Counted from the stretch's first letter, positions 6,707 to 14,207 are shown. The stretch: DNA of 14,612 nucleotides from Clostridia bacterium (GCA_017612495.1 JAGAFQ010000117.1:1-14612); one strand, 5' to 3'. Made by a program: numbers and translations. The notes: generated from the letters alone by a model not told the origin.

Positions 6707-7948
6707 TTATTCAAAACAAGCGCGGACGGCTTCAATGATCCTATCCTGCTCGTCCTTTGTCATCTTGTTGTCGCTCGGCAGGCAAAGGCCGCGCTCGAAA
6801 ATATCCCTGCCGTGATCGGCACCGTCTGCCGTTACAAAGTCGTTTGCACGGTAGATAGGCTGCATGTGCATCGGCTTCCATATAGGTCTTCCCTCGGCAT
6901 TGATCGCGCCGATGGCTTCCAAGATTTCGGAAGGACAGCTTTTTCCCTTTTCGGGAACATAGGAAGCCTTCGTATCGTCTCTTGTCTGCTTGCACATAGC
7001 GTCTTTGTCAACAGTCATTGCCGAAAGCCAGAAATTCGGCACGTCCGATTTTTCATCAAACGGATTCATAACGACGGGCAGATCGGAAAATCCCTCTTTA
7101 TATCTTTCGTAGATCTTCTTTTTTTGCTCAATATGTTCCGGCAAGTGCGGATACTGTCCTCTGACGACGCCCGCTACTACGTTTGACATACGGTAGTTAT
7201 ATCCGACGTCTTCGTGCTGATACCACGGAGCATTTTCTCTCGACTGCGTAGACCATTTGCGCGCACGTTTTGCCTCCTCTTCGGAGTTTGTCAAAATGCA
7301 GCCGCCGGATGAGCCGGTGATGATCTTATTGCCGTTATAAGAGATAGCGGAATAATCGCCGAAAGAACCGCAGGGCATCTTGTTTTTGAAAGCGCCCATT
7401 GCCTCGGCGGCATCTTCTATCAAAAGAGCGCCGTTTTCAAGGCAGATCTTTTTTATATCGTCGATCTTTCCGGGAAAGCCGTAAAGTTCCGCACAAACGA
7501 CCAATTTCGTATCGGGATAAAGCTCAAAAGCTTTCTCTAATGCTTCGGGATCCATATTCCACGTCTTTTCATCGGTATCTATAAAGACGGGTATGCCGCC
7601 CTCATATACGACGGGATTGAGTGTTGCGGCAAAGGTCATATCGGAGCAAAAAACTCTTTTGCCCTCAAGTGTGCCGTGACTGACCTTCGCCTTGCCGTAA
7701 ATGCGCTCACCCGCGAGTTTTACGCACAAATGGAGCGCCGCCGTGCATGAAGCAAGTCCTACGGCATATTTCATGCCCGTACCGCAAGCCGCAAGCTTTT
7801 CGACCTCGTTTATATTCTCGCCGACAGTTGACATCCAATTCGTTTTGTATGCCTCGGTCATATATTCGAGCTCTTCGCCGTGCATTGTGGGAGATGCCAA
7901 ATAGACGTGTTTGTCAAACGCTTTTAATTTCTTTGATAACATGATCAT
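6707..7948 (-). CDS. DegT/DnrJ/EryC1-family sugar aminotransferase (PglE/EpsN-like)
   Basis: PLP-dependent aminotransferase of 413 residues acting on a 4-keto (or 3-keto) nucleotide sugar. The PLP Lys is Lys208 in SYNGNKIIT, with cofactor-contacting Asp179 in LLIEDAAEAMG. Further PglE-like stretches are ARKWSTQSREN, GYNYRMSNV, RPIWKPMHMQP and ERGLCLPS near the C-terminus. It closely resembles the Campylobacter bacillosamine aminotransferase PglE as remembered, with an insertion around residues 80-100. The expected partner, a UDP-GlcNAc 4,6-dehydratase (PglF/EpsC), is not in the window. The start at 7948 overlaps the galE stop (ATGA), indicating translational coupling; an in-frame ATG two codons later is an alternative. 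Confidence 0.9.
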   Translation of the reverse strand: MIMLSKKLKAFDKHVYLASPTMHGEELEYMTEAYKTNWMSTVGENINEVEKLAACGTGMKYAVGLASCTAALHLCVKLAGERIYGKAKVSHGTLEGKRVFCSDMTFAATLNPVVYEGGIPVFIDTDEKTWNMDPEALEKAFELYPDTKLVVCAELYGFPGKIDDIKKICLENGALLIEDAAEAMGAFKNKMPCGSFGDYSAISYNGNKIITGSSGGCILTNSEEEAKRARKWSTQSRENAPWYQHEDVGYNYRMSNVVAGVVRGQYPHLPEHIEQKKKIYERYKEGFSDLPVVMNPFDEKSDVPNFWLSAMTVDKDAMCKQTRDDTKASYVPEKGKSCPSEILEAIGAINAEGRPIWKPMHMQPIYRANDFVTADGADHGRDIFERGLCLPSDNKMTKDEQDRIIEAVRACFE

Positions 7949-8976
7949 TTACCGCCGTCTTTATTTTCAGAATTTTTGAGATACACCTGCCAGCGCCAGG
8001 AATCCTTGCACATATCGACAAGAGTTTTTTCCGCTTTCCAACCGAGAAGCTCATAAGCCTTCTTAGGATTTGCGTAATACGAAGCTAAATCTCCCTCTCG
8101 TCTTTTTGCAAACACATACGGCAAGTCAAGGTGGTTTGCCTCGTTAAAGGCGTTGACAACGTCCAAAACGCTGTAACCGACGCCCGTGCCGAGATTTATA
8201 CATTCTGTGCCCTTGTGCTTTTCGGCATATTCAAGAGCCGCCAAATGTCCTTTTGCCAAATCGACAACGTGGATATAGTCTCTGACTCCCGTGCCGTCGG
8301 GAGTATCATAGTCGTTGCCGTAGATATTGAGATGATCTCTGATGCCCGAGGCGACCTGCGTTATATAGGGCATAAGATTATTTGGTATTCCGCTCGGATT
8401 TTCACCGATAAGACCGCTTTCGTGCGCGCCTATGGGATTAAAATAGCGCAAATTGACGGCGCTCATATCGGGATTTGCCAAAACCGTATCGCAAATGATA
8501 CGCTCTATCATAAACTTTGTCCAGCCGTAGGGATTGGAACAGCCGCCCGTTTCGGCACTTTCGGTATAAGGCACTACCCCGTCTGTGCCGTAAACGGTCG
8601 CAGAAGAACTGAAAATTATCGTGTTGCATAAATGTGAGCGCATCGATTCCAAAAGCGAGAGGGTGGAATCGAGGTTATTGCGATAATATTTCAAAGGGGA
8701 AAGCACCGATTCGCCCACCGCCTTATATCCTGCGAAGTGGATGACTGCCGAAATATCGTTTTCGTCAAAAATTTTTTCGCACTCTTTTTTGTCTTTCAGA
8801 TCCGAAACGTAAAGATCGGGCCTTTTGCCCGTGATCATTTCGATTCGGTCGATAACGCTTTTGTCGCTGTTCGATAAGTCATCGGCAATGACAACGTCTC
8901 TGCCCGCATTTATAAGTTCTACGGCGGTGTGCGAGCCGATATATCCGCATCCGCCCGTCAAAAGGATCTTTGCCAT
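7945..8976 (-). CDS. galE: UDP-glucose 4-epimerase
   Basis: Cytoplasmic SDR epimerase interconverting UDP-glucose and UDP-galactose. From the ATG at 8976 the product has 343 residues, normal for GalE. Motifs: GGCGYIG (residues 8-14, NAD), FAGYKAVGES (81-90), Ser124, Tyr150 and Lys154 as the catalytic set (positions almost identical to E. coli Ser124/Tyr149/Lys153), LRYFNPIGAHESGLIGE and GTGVRDYIHVVDLA. The frame is open 14 codons further to a TTG, but the chosen ATG has GGAGG 9 bases upstream and begins MAKILLTGG, as the family does. It is the first gene of unit A. Supply of UDP-Gal to the glycan is likely; a general galactose-metabolism role is also possible. Confidence 0.95.
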   Translation of the reverse strand: MAKILLTGGCGYIGSHTAVELINAGRDVVIADDLSNSDKSVIDRIEMITGKRPDLYVSDLKDKKECEKIFDENDISAVIHFAGYKAVGESVLSPLKYYRNNLDSTLSLLESMRSHLCNTIIFSSSATVYGTDGVVPYTESAETGGCSNPYGWTKFMIERIICDTVLANPDMSAVNLRYFNPIGAHESGLIGENPSGIPNNLMPYITQVASGIRDHLNIYGNDYDTPDGTGVRDYIHVVDLAKGHLAALEYAEKHKGTECINLGTGVGYSVLDVVNAFNEANHLDLPYVFAKRREGDLASYYANPKKAYELLGWKAEKTLVDMCKDSWRWQVYLKNSENKDGGK

Positions 8977-9043
8977 TGACCGCAGCCTCCGTGCATTCGT
9001 ATGCTCAAAATCATACAACAGTACAAATCTTTATATTTATAAT

Positions 9044-9072
9044 ATTATATCACAGATGCAGTACATTTTCAA
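9044..9072 (-). promoter_or_regulatory. sigma-A-type promoter of unit A (galE to ugd)
   Basis: On the minus strand TTGAAA (9072-9067), 17 bases, then TATAAT (9049-9044) preceded by TG one base away (extended -10). It sits in the gap between copA and galE, about 68 bases before the galE ATG. No terminator was seen after copA, so read-through from copA is possible. Confidence 0.75.
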
Positions 9073-9104
9073 CAAAAATTTTCAAATGCGACCGTCTCAT
9101 TGAT

Positions 9105-9314
9105 TTAATCAAGCTTTGATGCCTTATATCCCGCATCGGTTATCGCTTTTATAATGATCTTGTCGTCGATATCACGCGAAAGTGTCACTATCGCATCTCC
9201 TCTTTGGTGGCTGACATCGGCAGATAAAACACCTGCTGTCGCTTCAAGCGCCGCTTTGACTCTTGATGAGCAGTGCGTGCACATCATACCCTCGATCTTA
9301 TACGTCTTCGTCAT
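9105..9314 (-). other. CopZ-like metal-binding module fused to the CopA C-terminus, with a possible internal start
   Basis: The last 69 residues of CopA form a complete heavy-metal-associated domain (MTKTYKIEGMMCTHCSSRV, ending ITDAGYKASKLD). Its length and ends match stand-alone CopZ copper chaperones. The domain begins with an in-frame ATG (9314-9312) preceded by AAAGG 8 bases upstream, so a separate CopZ-like peptide could be translated from the same mRNA. The domain is seen directly; the internal start is inference. Confidence 0.6.
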
Positions 9315-11564
9315 TTTTTCTGCCTTTCTTTTTTTATTGAATTTGATAAAATTAAGCCTTAAAGCATTACATACCACAAAAACACTCGATAAACTCATGG
9401 CGGCGGCACCGATCACGGGACTCAGCGTAAGGCCGAATGATCTTATAAAAACACCTGCCGCTACGGGAATGCCTATGGCGTTATAAAAGAAAGCCCAAAA
9501 AAGATTTTCCTTTATGTTTTTGAGTGTCTTTTTGCCGAGTATCACCGCGTTGTAAACGGAAATAATATCATTTCTCGAAAGCACGATATCCGCAGAATCT
9601 CCGGCAATATCGGCGGCGCCGCCGACGGCTATGCCGACATCTGCCATTGCCAAAGACGGCGCATCGTTTATTCCGTCGCCGACCATACATACAGATCCGT
9701 CTTTTTTAAGAGTGCTTATGATATCCGCCTTTTGGGTCGGCATAAGAGAGGCAAAAACTTTTTCTATTCCTACGTCTTTTGCAATGACTTCGGCGCAAAC
9801 CTTGTTGTCGCCGGTGAGCATAACGACCGATATGCCGAGAGCCTTTATTTTCTCTATTGCCTCAAAGCTATCCGCTTTTGCGACATCCGATACGGAAATT
9901 ATGCCGAAAGACTTATTGTCAACGGCAAAGCAAAGCGGAGTTTTTCCCTGCGAAAGATATTCATTTGCCTTTGATATGAACATCTCATTCGGCGTGTATT
10001 TTCGGCAAAACGCATCAAACGAAAGCGACGATACCGTTTTGTTATCGACCGTAGCTTCAATGCCTCTGCCGTTTGCCGATTCAAAATCGGCACTCGGCAA
10101 AACGGGGATGTTCTGCGTCTTCGCATATTCAACGACCGCTTTCCCGAGCGGATGAGAGCTTTTCTGCTCCGCTCCCGCGCAAAGAGATATAAACGTGTCT
10201 TCATCATAATTTTCGGGGCAAAGGATATCGCATATCTGCGGTTTGCCCTCTGTCACGGTCCCCGTTTTGTCAAGACAAAGTATCTTTATCTTCGCAAGAG
10301 ATTCTATGGCGGCGGCAGACTTGAAAAGAATGCCGTTTTCAGCGCCGACTCCGCTTGAAACCATAATGGCAACGGGAGTTGCCAGCCCCAAAGCGCAGGG
10401 ACAGCTGATAACAAGCACAGATATCGCTCTTGCAAGCGCAAAGCCGATATCGCCGTTCACGGCGATCCACGAAACAAACGTGATAAGAGATATCGCCATG
10501 ACAAAAGGCACGAAGACCGATGCTGCTTTGTCGGCGATCCTCGACACTTTCGCTTTTGAACTCGATGCTTCTCCGACGAGCTTTATTATCTGCGATATAA
10601 CGGTATCTTCGCCGACCTTTTGCGCTCTGACGCGAACGTAGCCCGACGTTATGGCGGTGCCCGATATGACGTCATCGCCGACCGTCTTGTCCGAGGGCAT
10701 GCTCTCGCCGCTTATCGCCGCCTCGAAAAACACCCCGTCGCCCGATATGATCTGACCGTCCACCGGCACAAGATCCCCGGCTTTCAGTGCAAAAACGTCG
10801 CCGACGGCGATCTCCGAGGCGGGCACGATCACCTCGTCTTCGCCGACGATCTTTCTTGCCGTTTCTGGGCGCAGCTTCACAAGATCTCCGATAGCCCTTG
10901 TGGTTTTCGCCTTTGAATATCCCTCGAGCATTTTGCCCACCGTGATAAGAGTGGGTATCATCGCCGCCGTTTCAAAATACAGTCCCGCAAACGCCTCTTT
11001 TTGATAAGATACATCTTTGCCGACCATCGATATCAAAATGACAAGACTGTAACAAAAGGCAGACAAAGAGCCCAAAGAAACGAGCGTATCCATATTGGCA
11101 AAAAGCGAAAGGGCGGCTTTGACGCCGCTGATAAAAAACTTTTTGTTTATGATGAGCACAGATAAAGCGAGTATTAACTGCAAAATCGCCAAGATGAGAA
11201 AATTTTGCTTTTCAAGCCCGAAAAAGCCGAGCCCGAACATATTTATGCCGCTTGAAATATAAATGAGAAAAATGAGCAAAACGGCTGAAAAAATGAGCCG
11301 CAGTTTAAGATTTGAAAACTGCTTTGCGGCATTATCGCTTTCGGCTTTTTTGACTTGTTCGTCTTGCAAAAAAGCGCCGTAGCCCGCCTTTTTGACTTCA
11401 AGAATGACGTTTTCCGCGTTAAAATCGCCCTCGACTGTCATCCTTTCGGTGAGCAAATTCACCGAAACGTTCAAAACGCCCAAAACGCTTTTTGCCGCTT
11501 TTTCAACGCGCGCTGAACATGCGGCACAGCTCATTCCCGTTATGATAAAAATTTCCTTTTTCAT
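9105..11564 (-). CDS. copA: copper-exporting P1B-type ATPase with N- and C-terminal HMA domains
   Basis: Membrane pump using ATP to export Cu(I). From the ATG at 11564 it has 819 residues. Order: HMA domain with the CAAC metal site (Cys13, Cys16; residues 1-68), about four hydrophobic helices (88-215), actuator loop with SGES (285-288), two helices around the CPC metal site (388-390), phosphorylation Asp432 in DKTGTVTEG, HP at 471-472, hinge GDGIND (629-634), two helices with the Cu(I) signatures YN (694-695) and MSLSS (723-727), then a second HMA domain (751-819, CTHC). The CPC, YN and MxxSS set points to Cu(I)/Ag(I) rather than Zn or Cd. The frame extends ten codons further up, but this ATG has CGGAG 8 bases upstream. 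It is transcribed from a perfect consensus promoter and is divergent from a cysteine-rich mini-gene. Confidence 0.95.
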   Translation of the reverse strand: MKKEIFIITGMSCAACSARVEKAAKSVLGVLNVSVNLLTERMTVEGDFNAENVILEVKKAGYGAFLQDEQVKKAESDNAAKQFSNLKLRLIFSAVLLIFLIYISSGINMFGLGFFGLEKQNFLILAILQLILALSVLIINKKFFISGVKAALSLFANMDTLVSLGSLSAFCYSLVILISMVGKDVSYQKEAFAGLYFETAAMIPTLITVGKMLEGYSKAKTTRAIGDLVKLRPETARKIVGEDEVIVPASEIAVGDVFALKAGDLVPVDGQIISGDGVFFEAAISGESMPSDKTVGDDVISGTAITSGYVRVRAQKVGEDTVISQIIKLVGEASSSKAKVSRIADKAASVFVPFVMAISLITFVSWIAVNGDIGFALARAISVLVISCPCALGLATPVAIMVSSGVGAENGILFKSAAAIESLAKIKILCLDKTGTVTEGKPQICDILCPENYDEDTFISLCAGAEQKSSHPLGKAVVEYAKTQNIPVLPSADFESANGRGIEATVDNKTVSSLSFDAFCRKYTPNEMFISKANEYLSQGKTPLCFAVDNKSFGIISVSDVAKADSFEAIEKIKALGISVVMLTGDNKVCAEVIAKDVGIEKVFASLMPTQKADIISTLKKDGSVCMVGDGINDAPSLAMADVGIAVGGAADIAGDSADIVLSRNDIISVYNAVILGKKTLKNIKENLFWAFFYNAIGIPVAAGVFIRSFGLTLSPVIGAAAMSLSSVFVVCNALRLNFIKFNKKRKAEKMTKTYKIEGMMCTHCSSRVKAALEATAGVLSADVSHQRGDAIVTLSRDIDDKIIIKAITDAGYKASKLD

Positions 11565-11629
11565 TTGAAAACTCCGATTACATAAGCATAACAATATATC
11601 TTCGCGCGTATTTTTTACACATCATAATA

Positions 11630-11658
11630 ATTATATACTGCGCAAAAATCAATGTCAA
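11630..11658 (-). promoter_or_regulatory. consensus sigma-A promoter of copA
   Basis: On the minus strand TTGACA (11658-11653), exactly 17 bases, then TATAAT (11635-11630). Both hexamers are perfect matches. A promoter this strong for copper efflux usually needs a repressor, but neither a CopY-type TACAnnTGTA box nor a G-rich CsoR site was recognised around it. Confidence 0.85.
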
Positions 11659-11701
11659 GTTACGCTCACACTATATTCCCTTTCGCATACTATGTAATGA
11701 A

Positions 11702-11713
11702 AGGTTATAACCT
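11702..11713. promoter_or_regulatory. perfect 12-base palindrome between copA and the cysteine-rich mini-gene
   Basis: AGGTTATAACCT reads the same on both strands. It lies 24 bases before the ATG of the mini-gene and 44 bases behind the copA -35 box, within flanking direct repeats of AATGAAAGG (11696-11704 and 11719-11727). It could be an operator for a metal-responsive regulator or could contain a TATAAC -10 element. No known consensus fits closely. Confidence 0.3.
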
Positions 11714-11736
11714 ATACAAATGAAAGGAACACAACC

Positions 11737-11877
11737 ATGAATTTCGATTTTTACCTTCCCGTAATAGTCATCGCAATAATCTTCATTTTATTGCACACGA
11801 ATAACTCCTGCTCCTCCTGCGGTGGCGGATGCGGCTGTCAGCAGACAACCCAAAGCACCTGCCCCTGCGGCAGATAA
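11737..11877 (+). CDS. 46-residue membrane-anchored cysteine-rich peptide
   Basis: A small gene in the copA-nagD gap. The ATG follows AAAGGAA at 7-bases spacing and the frame gives 46 residues. Residues 7-20 are strongly hydrophobic (LPVIVIAIIFILLH), fitting one membrane helix. The last 22 residues hold six cysteines as CSSC (25-28), CGC (32-34) and CPC (42-44) among Gly, Gln, Ser and Thr. The design recalls the FeoB-associated cysteine-rich membrane peptides, but no specific family match is claimed. Divergence from copA suggests a link to copper, for example metal capture at the membrane; this is inference. A terminator follows directly after the stop. Confidence 0.7.
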   Translation: MNFDFYLPVIVIAIIFILLHTNNSCSSCGGGCGCQQTTQSTCPCGR

Positions 11878-11888
11878 GACGTAAAAAA

Positions 11889-11912
11889 ATGCTTCCGATC
11901 TTTCGGAAGCAT
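11889..11912. terminator. bidirectional terminator between the cysteine-rich gene and the HAD phosphatase gene
   Basis: A perfect 10-pair stem (ATGCTTCCGA and TCGGAAGCAT) with a 4-base loop, flanked by seven A (11883-11889) on the left and seven T (11912-11918) on the right. It therefore works in both directions for the two convergent genes. The stop codon of the phosphatase gene lies in the T run. Confidence 0.9.
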
Positions 11913-11916
11913 TTTT

Positions 11917-12726
11917 TTATTTTAACGCATCAATGATCTCACCGGCGCTCTTGAATACGGCGTCGGGCTTTATGTTGGATCCTTCGAGTATTTTCGGTGT
12001 CGTTTCTCCGCTTAAAACCAAAACGGCATAAGCTTTTGCGTTTATTCCGCACAAAACGTCCGTATAGAGCCTGTCGCCGACAACGGCACATTCCGAAGGA
12101 AGAACACCGCATTTTTCCATAGCGAGTTTCGGCATAAGGATGCCCGGCTTGCCGATTACGGCATCGGGCCTTTTTCCCGTAGCGTTATAGACCATATCGC
12201 AAACTGAACCGCAATCGGGAACGCTGCCGTATTCGGTGGGGCAGACCATATCGGGGTGAGATGCGATATAGGGCACGTCTTTTTTGCAAAGAAGCGAGCA
12301 AACGTCGTCAAGCTTTTTGAAAGTAAGCTCCGTATCAAAGCCCATAACGATCGCGTCGGATTTCAAGATATCGTCGCAAACCGAAACGCCGCTCGACGCA
12401 AGCTCGTCATAGAACGATCTCGTGCCGCAGACATAAAAATGCTTGTCGGGATATTTTTCCGAAATATAGTGCGACGTCGCCTGCGATGAGGTAATATAGT
12501 CATCTTTGTCGGTCCCGATGCCGAGAGATGCCATTTTTTCAATATACGACCCTATCCCCTTTGAGGAATTGTTCGTCATAAACATATATCTTTTGCCGCT
12601 TGCCTTTATTGTGTCAAGCAGCTCTTCGGTAAAGTCGAAAAGTCTGTTGCCGAGATACAGCGTGCCGTCAAGGTCGAACAAAAAAAGTTTTGTTCGTCTT
12701 ATCGCTTCTCTTTCGATATCAGTCAT
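11917..12726 (-). CDS. NagD-type HAD-superfamily (class IIA) phosphatase
   Basis: Cytoplasmic sugar or nucleotide phosphatase of 269 residues. Motif I is FLFDLDGTLY (residues 15-24) with nucleophile Asp18 and acid Asp20; motif II is the FMTNNSS segment; motif III Lys is in AVIGKPGILM; motif IV is VVGDRLYTDV. The cap between motifs II and III is of the large C2A type (class IIA). The physiological substrate is unknown; relatives act on nucleoside monophosphates, phosphoglycolate or sugar phosphates. The ATG at 12726 is preferred over a GTG three codons up, because GAAGAAG is correctly spaced only for the ATG. It starts 5 bases after the CorC-like gene, so the two are cotranscribed, and it ends in the bidirectional terminator. 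Confidence 0.9.
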   Translation of the reverse strand: MTDIEREAIRRTKLFLFDLDGTLYLGNRLFDFTEELLDTIKASGKRYMFMTNNSSKGIGSYIEKMASLGIGTDKDDYITSSQATSHYISEKYPDKHFYVCGTRSFYDELASSGVSVCDDILKSDAIVMGFDTELTFKKLDDVCSLLCKKDVPYIASHPDMVCPTEYGSVPDCGSVCDMVYNATGKRPDAVIGKPGILMPKLAMEKCGVLPSECAVVGDRLYTDVLCGINAKAYAVLVLSGETTPKILEGSNIKPDAVFKSAGEIIDALK

Positions 12727-12731
12727 GAAAA

Positions 12732-14021
12732 TCACACTTCTTCTTTTTCGGTTTCATCTTCGTTTTCGTGTTCTCCATCGCCCTCGGTCTCGGCTTTTTC
12801 GACCGTGACCATAACGGTATCAACTCTGTGAACATCCATTTTGTCAACGGTGATCAAGAGATTTTCAAAGCCGAAACTGTCGCCCGCTTCGGGGATTTTT
12901 TGCAGCATTTCCGCTACCCAGCCGCCGACGGTGACTGATTCGGTGTCGATCTCGGTACCGAAAAATTCATCGAAATCGTCGATGGACGCCGAGCAGTCCA
13001 CGCAAAATCTGTCGTCGGAAATTTTTGAAAAGTTCTCGACGACCTCGTCGTGTTCATCCCATATCTCGCCGACAAGCTCCTCTAAAATATCCTCCATCGT
13101 GACGATGCCGACAGTGCCGCCGTATTCGTCGAGCACTACCGCCATCTGCGATTTATGCGATTGCAAAAGCTGCAAAATGCCGCTGATCTTAACGTTTTCA
13201 CGAATGAATACGGGCTGAGTCAAGATATCCTTGATCTTTTTGCCCGTAATGCCGCTGCCGATATAAAAATCCTTTTGGTGCAAAACTCCGATTATATCGT
13301 CAATATCGTCATTGTATATCAAAATTCTTGAAAAGCGCGTCGATGAAAAACATTCGGCGATCTCCTCTTTCGTGCTGTCCATAGGCATTGCCGCAAGGTC
13401 AATGCGGTGTGTCAGAATATCCGATGCGCGAAGATCGGTGAACTCGATAACGTTTTTCAAAAGTTCGCCCTCGTCCTTGTCGATAGAGCCATCCTGCTGG
13501 ACCTCGCTCACGAGCATCATAAGTTCCTCTTGCGACATTTTTTCGTCGTCCTTTGCACCGAAAAGCTTATTCAAAAGTTTTTTCCAGAAGCCGAAAATAT
13601 AGTTTAAGGGCAAAAGGATATAAACGAGTGTATTTATGATGGGCGCTGAAAAAAGCGCGAATTTTTCGGGCTTATCCTTTGCAATGCTCTTCGGAGATAT
13701 CTCGCCGAAAATCAAAACGACAACCGTTATTATCACCGTTGAAAGAGTTGCGCCGATATCGCCCCACTTTTCGACGAAGAAAAGTGTGCCTATCGAGGCA
13801 AGCGCAATGTTGACAATGTTGTTGCCTATCAGAATGGTGGAAATGAGTTTATCATAGTTGTCGGTGAGCTTTATGGCAAGTATCGCCCTTTTGTTGTTCT
13901 CGTCAGCCATCGTGTGAAGTCTTGTGCGGTTGAGAGAAGAAAATGCCGTTTCCGTCGCCGAAAAATATGCGCTCATTAAAACAAGCAGAGCCATTACGGC
14001 TATTGTTATCACCGTGTTCAT
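12732..14021 (-). CDS. CorC/HlyC-type CNNM-CBS membrane transporter
   Basis: Integral membrane protein of 429 residues of the family linked to Mg2+/Co2+ efflux and often labelled hemolysin-like. Domains: CNNM (DUF21) about 1-150 with four hydrophobic segments and signatures FSATETAFSSLNRTRL (20-35), IGNNIVN (65-71) and GEISPKSIA (106-114); a pair of CBS domains about 200-320 (including VVLDEYGGTVGIVTMEDILE, 295-314); a CorC_HlyC domain about 335-408; and a very acidic tail (411-429). Haemolysis is not implied. The ATG at 14021 has GGAGG 6 bases upstream; an in-frame extension nine codons up lacks one. Its start overlaps the stop of a possible leader ORF. The actual ion carried is not deducible. 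Confidence 0.92.
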   Translation of the reverse strand: MNTVITIAVMALLVLMSAYFSATETAFSSLNRTRLHTMADENNKRAILAIKLTDNYDKLISTILIGNNIVNIALASIGTLFFVEKWGDIGATLSTVIITVVVLIFGEISPKSIAKDKPEKFALFSAPIINTLVYILLPLNYIFGFWKKLLNKLFGAKDDEKMSQEELMMLVSEVQQDGSIDKDEGELLKNVIEFTDLRASDILTHRIDLAAMPMDSTKEEIAECFSSTRFSRILIYNDDIDDIIGVLHQKDFYIGSGITGKKIKDILTQPVFIRENVKISGILQLLQSHKSQMAVVLDEYGGTVGIVTMEDILEELVGEIWDEHDEVVENFSKISDDRFCVDCSASIDDFDEFFGTEIDTESVTVGGWVAEMLQKIPEAGDSFGFENLLITVDKMDVHRVDTVMVTVEKAETEGDGEHENEDETEKEEV

Positions 14022-14143
14022 ACTCTGCCTCCGATATGGGTACGGCAAAAATCGGCACCATAATAAAAACCGTGTGCCGTTTTGTTACCCTCTTTTATAT
14101 TTGATTTTAATAATAACGCCGATAACGCCGCGTCGCCGTCCAT
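14018..14143 (-). CDS. possible 41-residue leader ORF before the CorC-like gene
   Basis: Within the roughly 150-base leader of the CorC-like gene, an ATG (14143) opens a frame of 41 codons whose TGA overlaps the CorC ATG (ATGA), the usual layout of translational coupling. An AAAGGA lies 12 bases before the ATG, rather far. The peptide (begins MDGDAALSALLLKS, ends RTHIGGRV) has no recognisable domain or signal. It spans two alternative hairpins, so ribosome movement through it could control downstream expression. It may also be chance. Confidence 0.35.
   Translation of the reverse strand: MDGDAALSALLLKSNIKEGNKTAHGFYYGADFCRTHIGGRV
14038..14090 (-). promoter_or_regulatory. mutually exclusive hairpins in the CorC-like gene leader (candidate attenuator)
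   Basis: On the minus strand CGGCAC (14079-14074) can pair with GTGCCG (14058-14053), followed by ATTTTT, resembling a short terminator. Alternatively GGGT (14090-14087) and ACGGCA (14080-14075) pair with TGCCGT and ACCC (14047-14038), which prevents the first hairpin. The second structure ends 5 bases before the GGAGG of the CorC-like gene. The pairing is seen; the function is inference. Confidence 0.35.
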
Positions 14144-14178
14144 ATAAAAATATAGTCCTTTCGTTTGGTATTGTATAG

Positions 14179-14207
14179 ATTATACCGTAAAACAAAAATA
14201 AAGTCAA
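14179..14207 (-). promoter_or_regulatory. sigma-A promoter of the CorC-like gene
   Basis: On the minus strand TTGACT (14207-14202), 17 bases, then TATAAT (14184-14179). The -35 hexamer is part of the 3' arm of the upstream terminator. The predicted start of transcription near 14172 leaves a leader of about 150 bases. Confidence 0.8.

Noticed and set aside
9312..9350. Programmed frameshift at an A7 run near the end of the CopA core
   Set aside because: The zero frame codons (AAT AAA AAA AGA) do not form a good slippery heptamer and the -1 frame meets no prompt stop; the internal ATG is a simpler idea.
9631..10155. 174-codon open frame on the plus strand across copA
   Set aside because: It is fully antisense to conserved CopA domains, lacks a ribosome binding site and has a low-complexity Ser/Ala-rich product; it reflects codon bias of copA.
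11578..11625. 15-codon Met-rich ORF in the copA leader, ending just before the copA ribosome binding site
   Set aside because: Its ATG lies at the predicted transcription start, leaving no room for a ribosome binding site; likely chance in AT-rich leader.
11697..11723. 8-codon ORF over the 12-base palindrome before the cysteine-rich gene
   Set aside because: Very short, no ribosome binding site, explained by the palindrome and the AATGAAAGG repeats.
12732..14021. Hemolysin
   Set aside because: The CNNM-CBS-CorC domain order marks an ion transporter family; the hemolysin label is historical.
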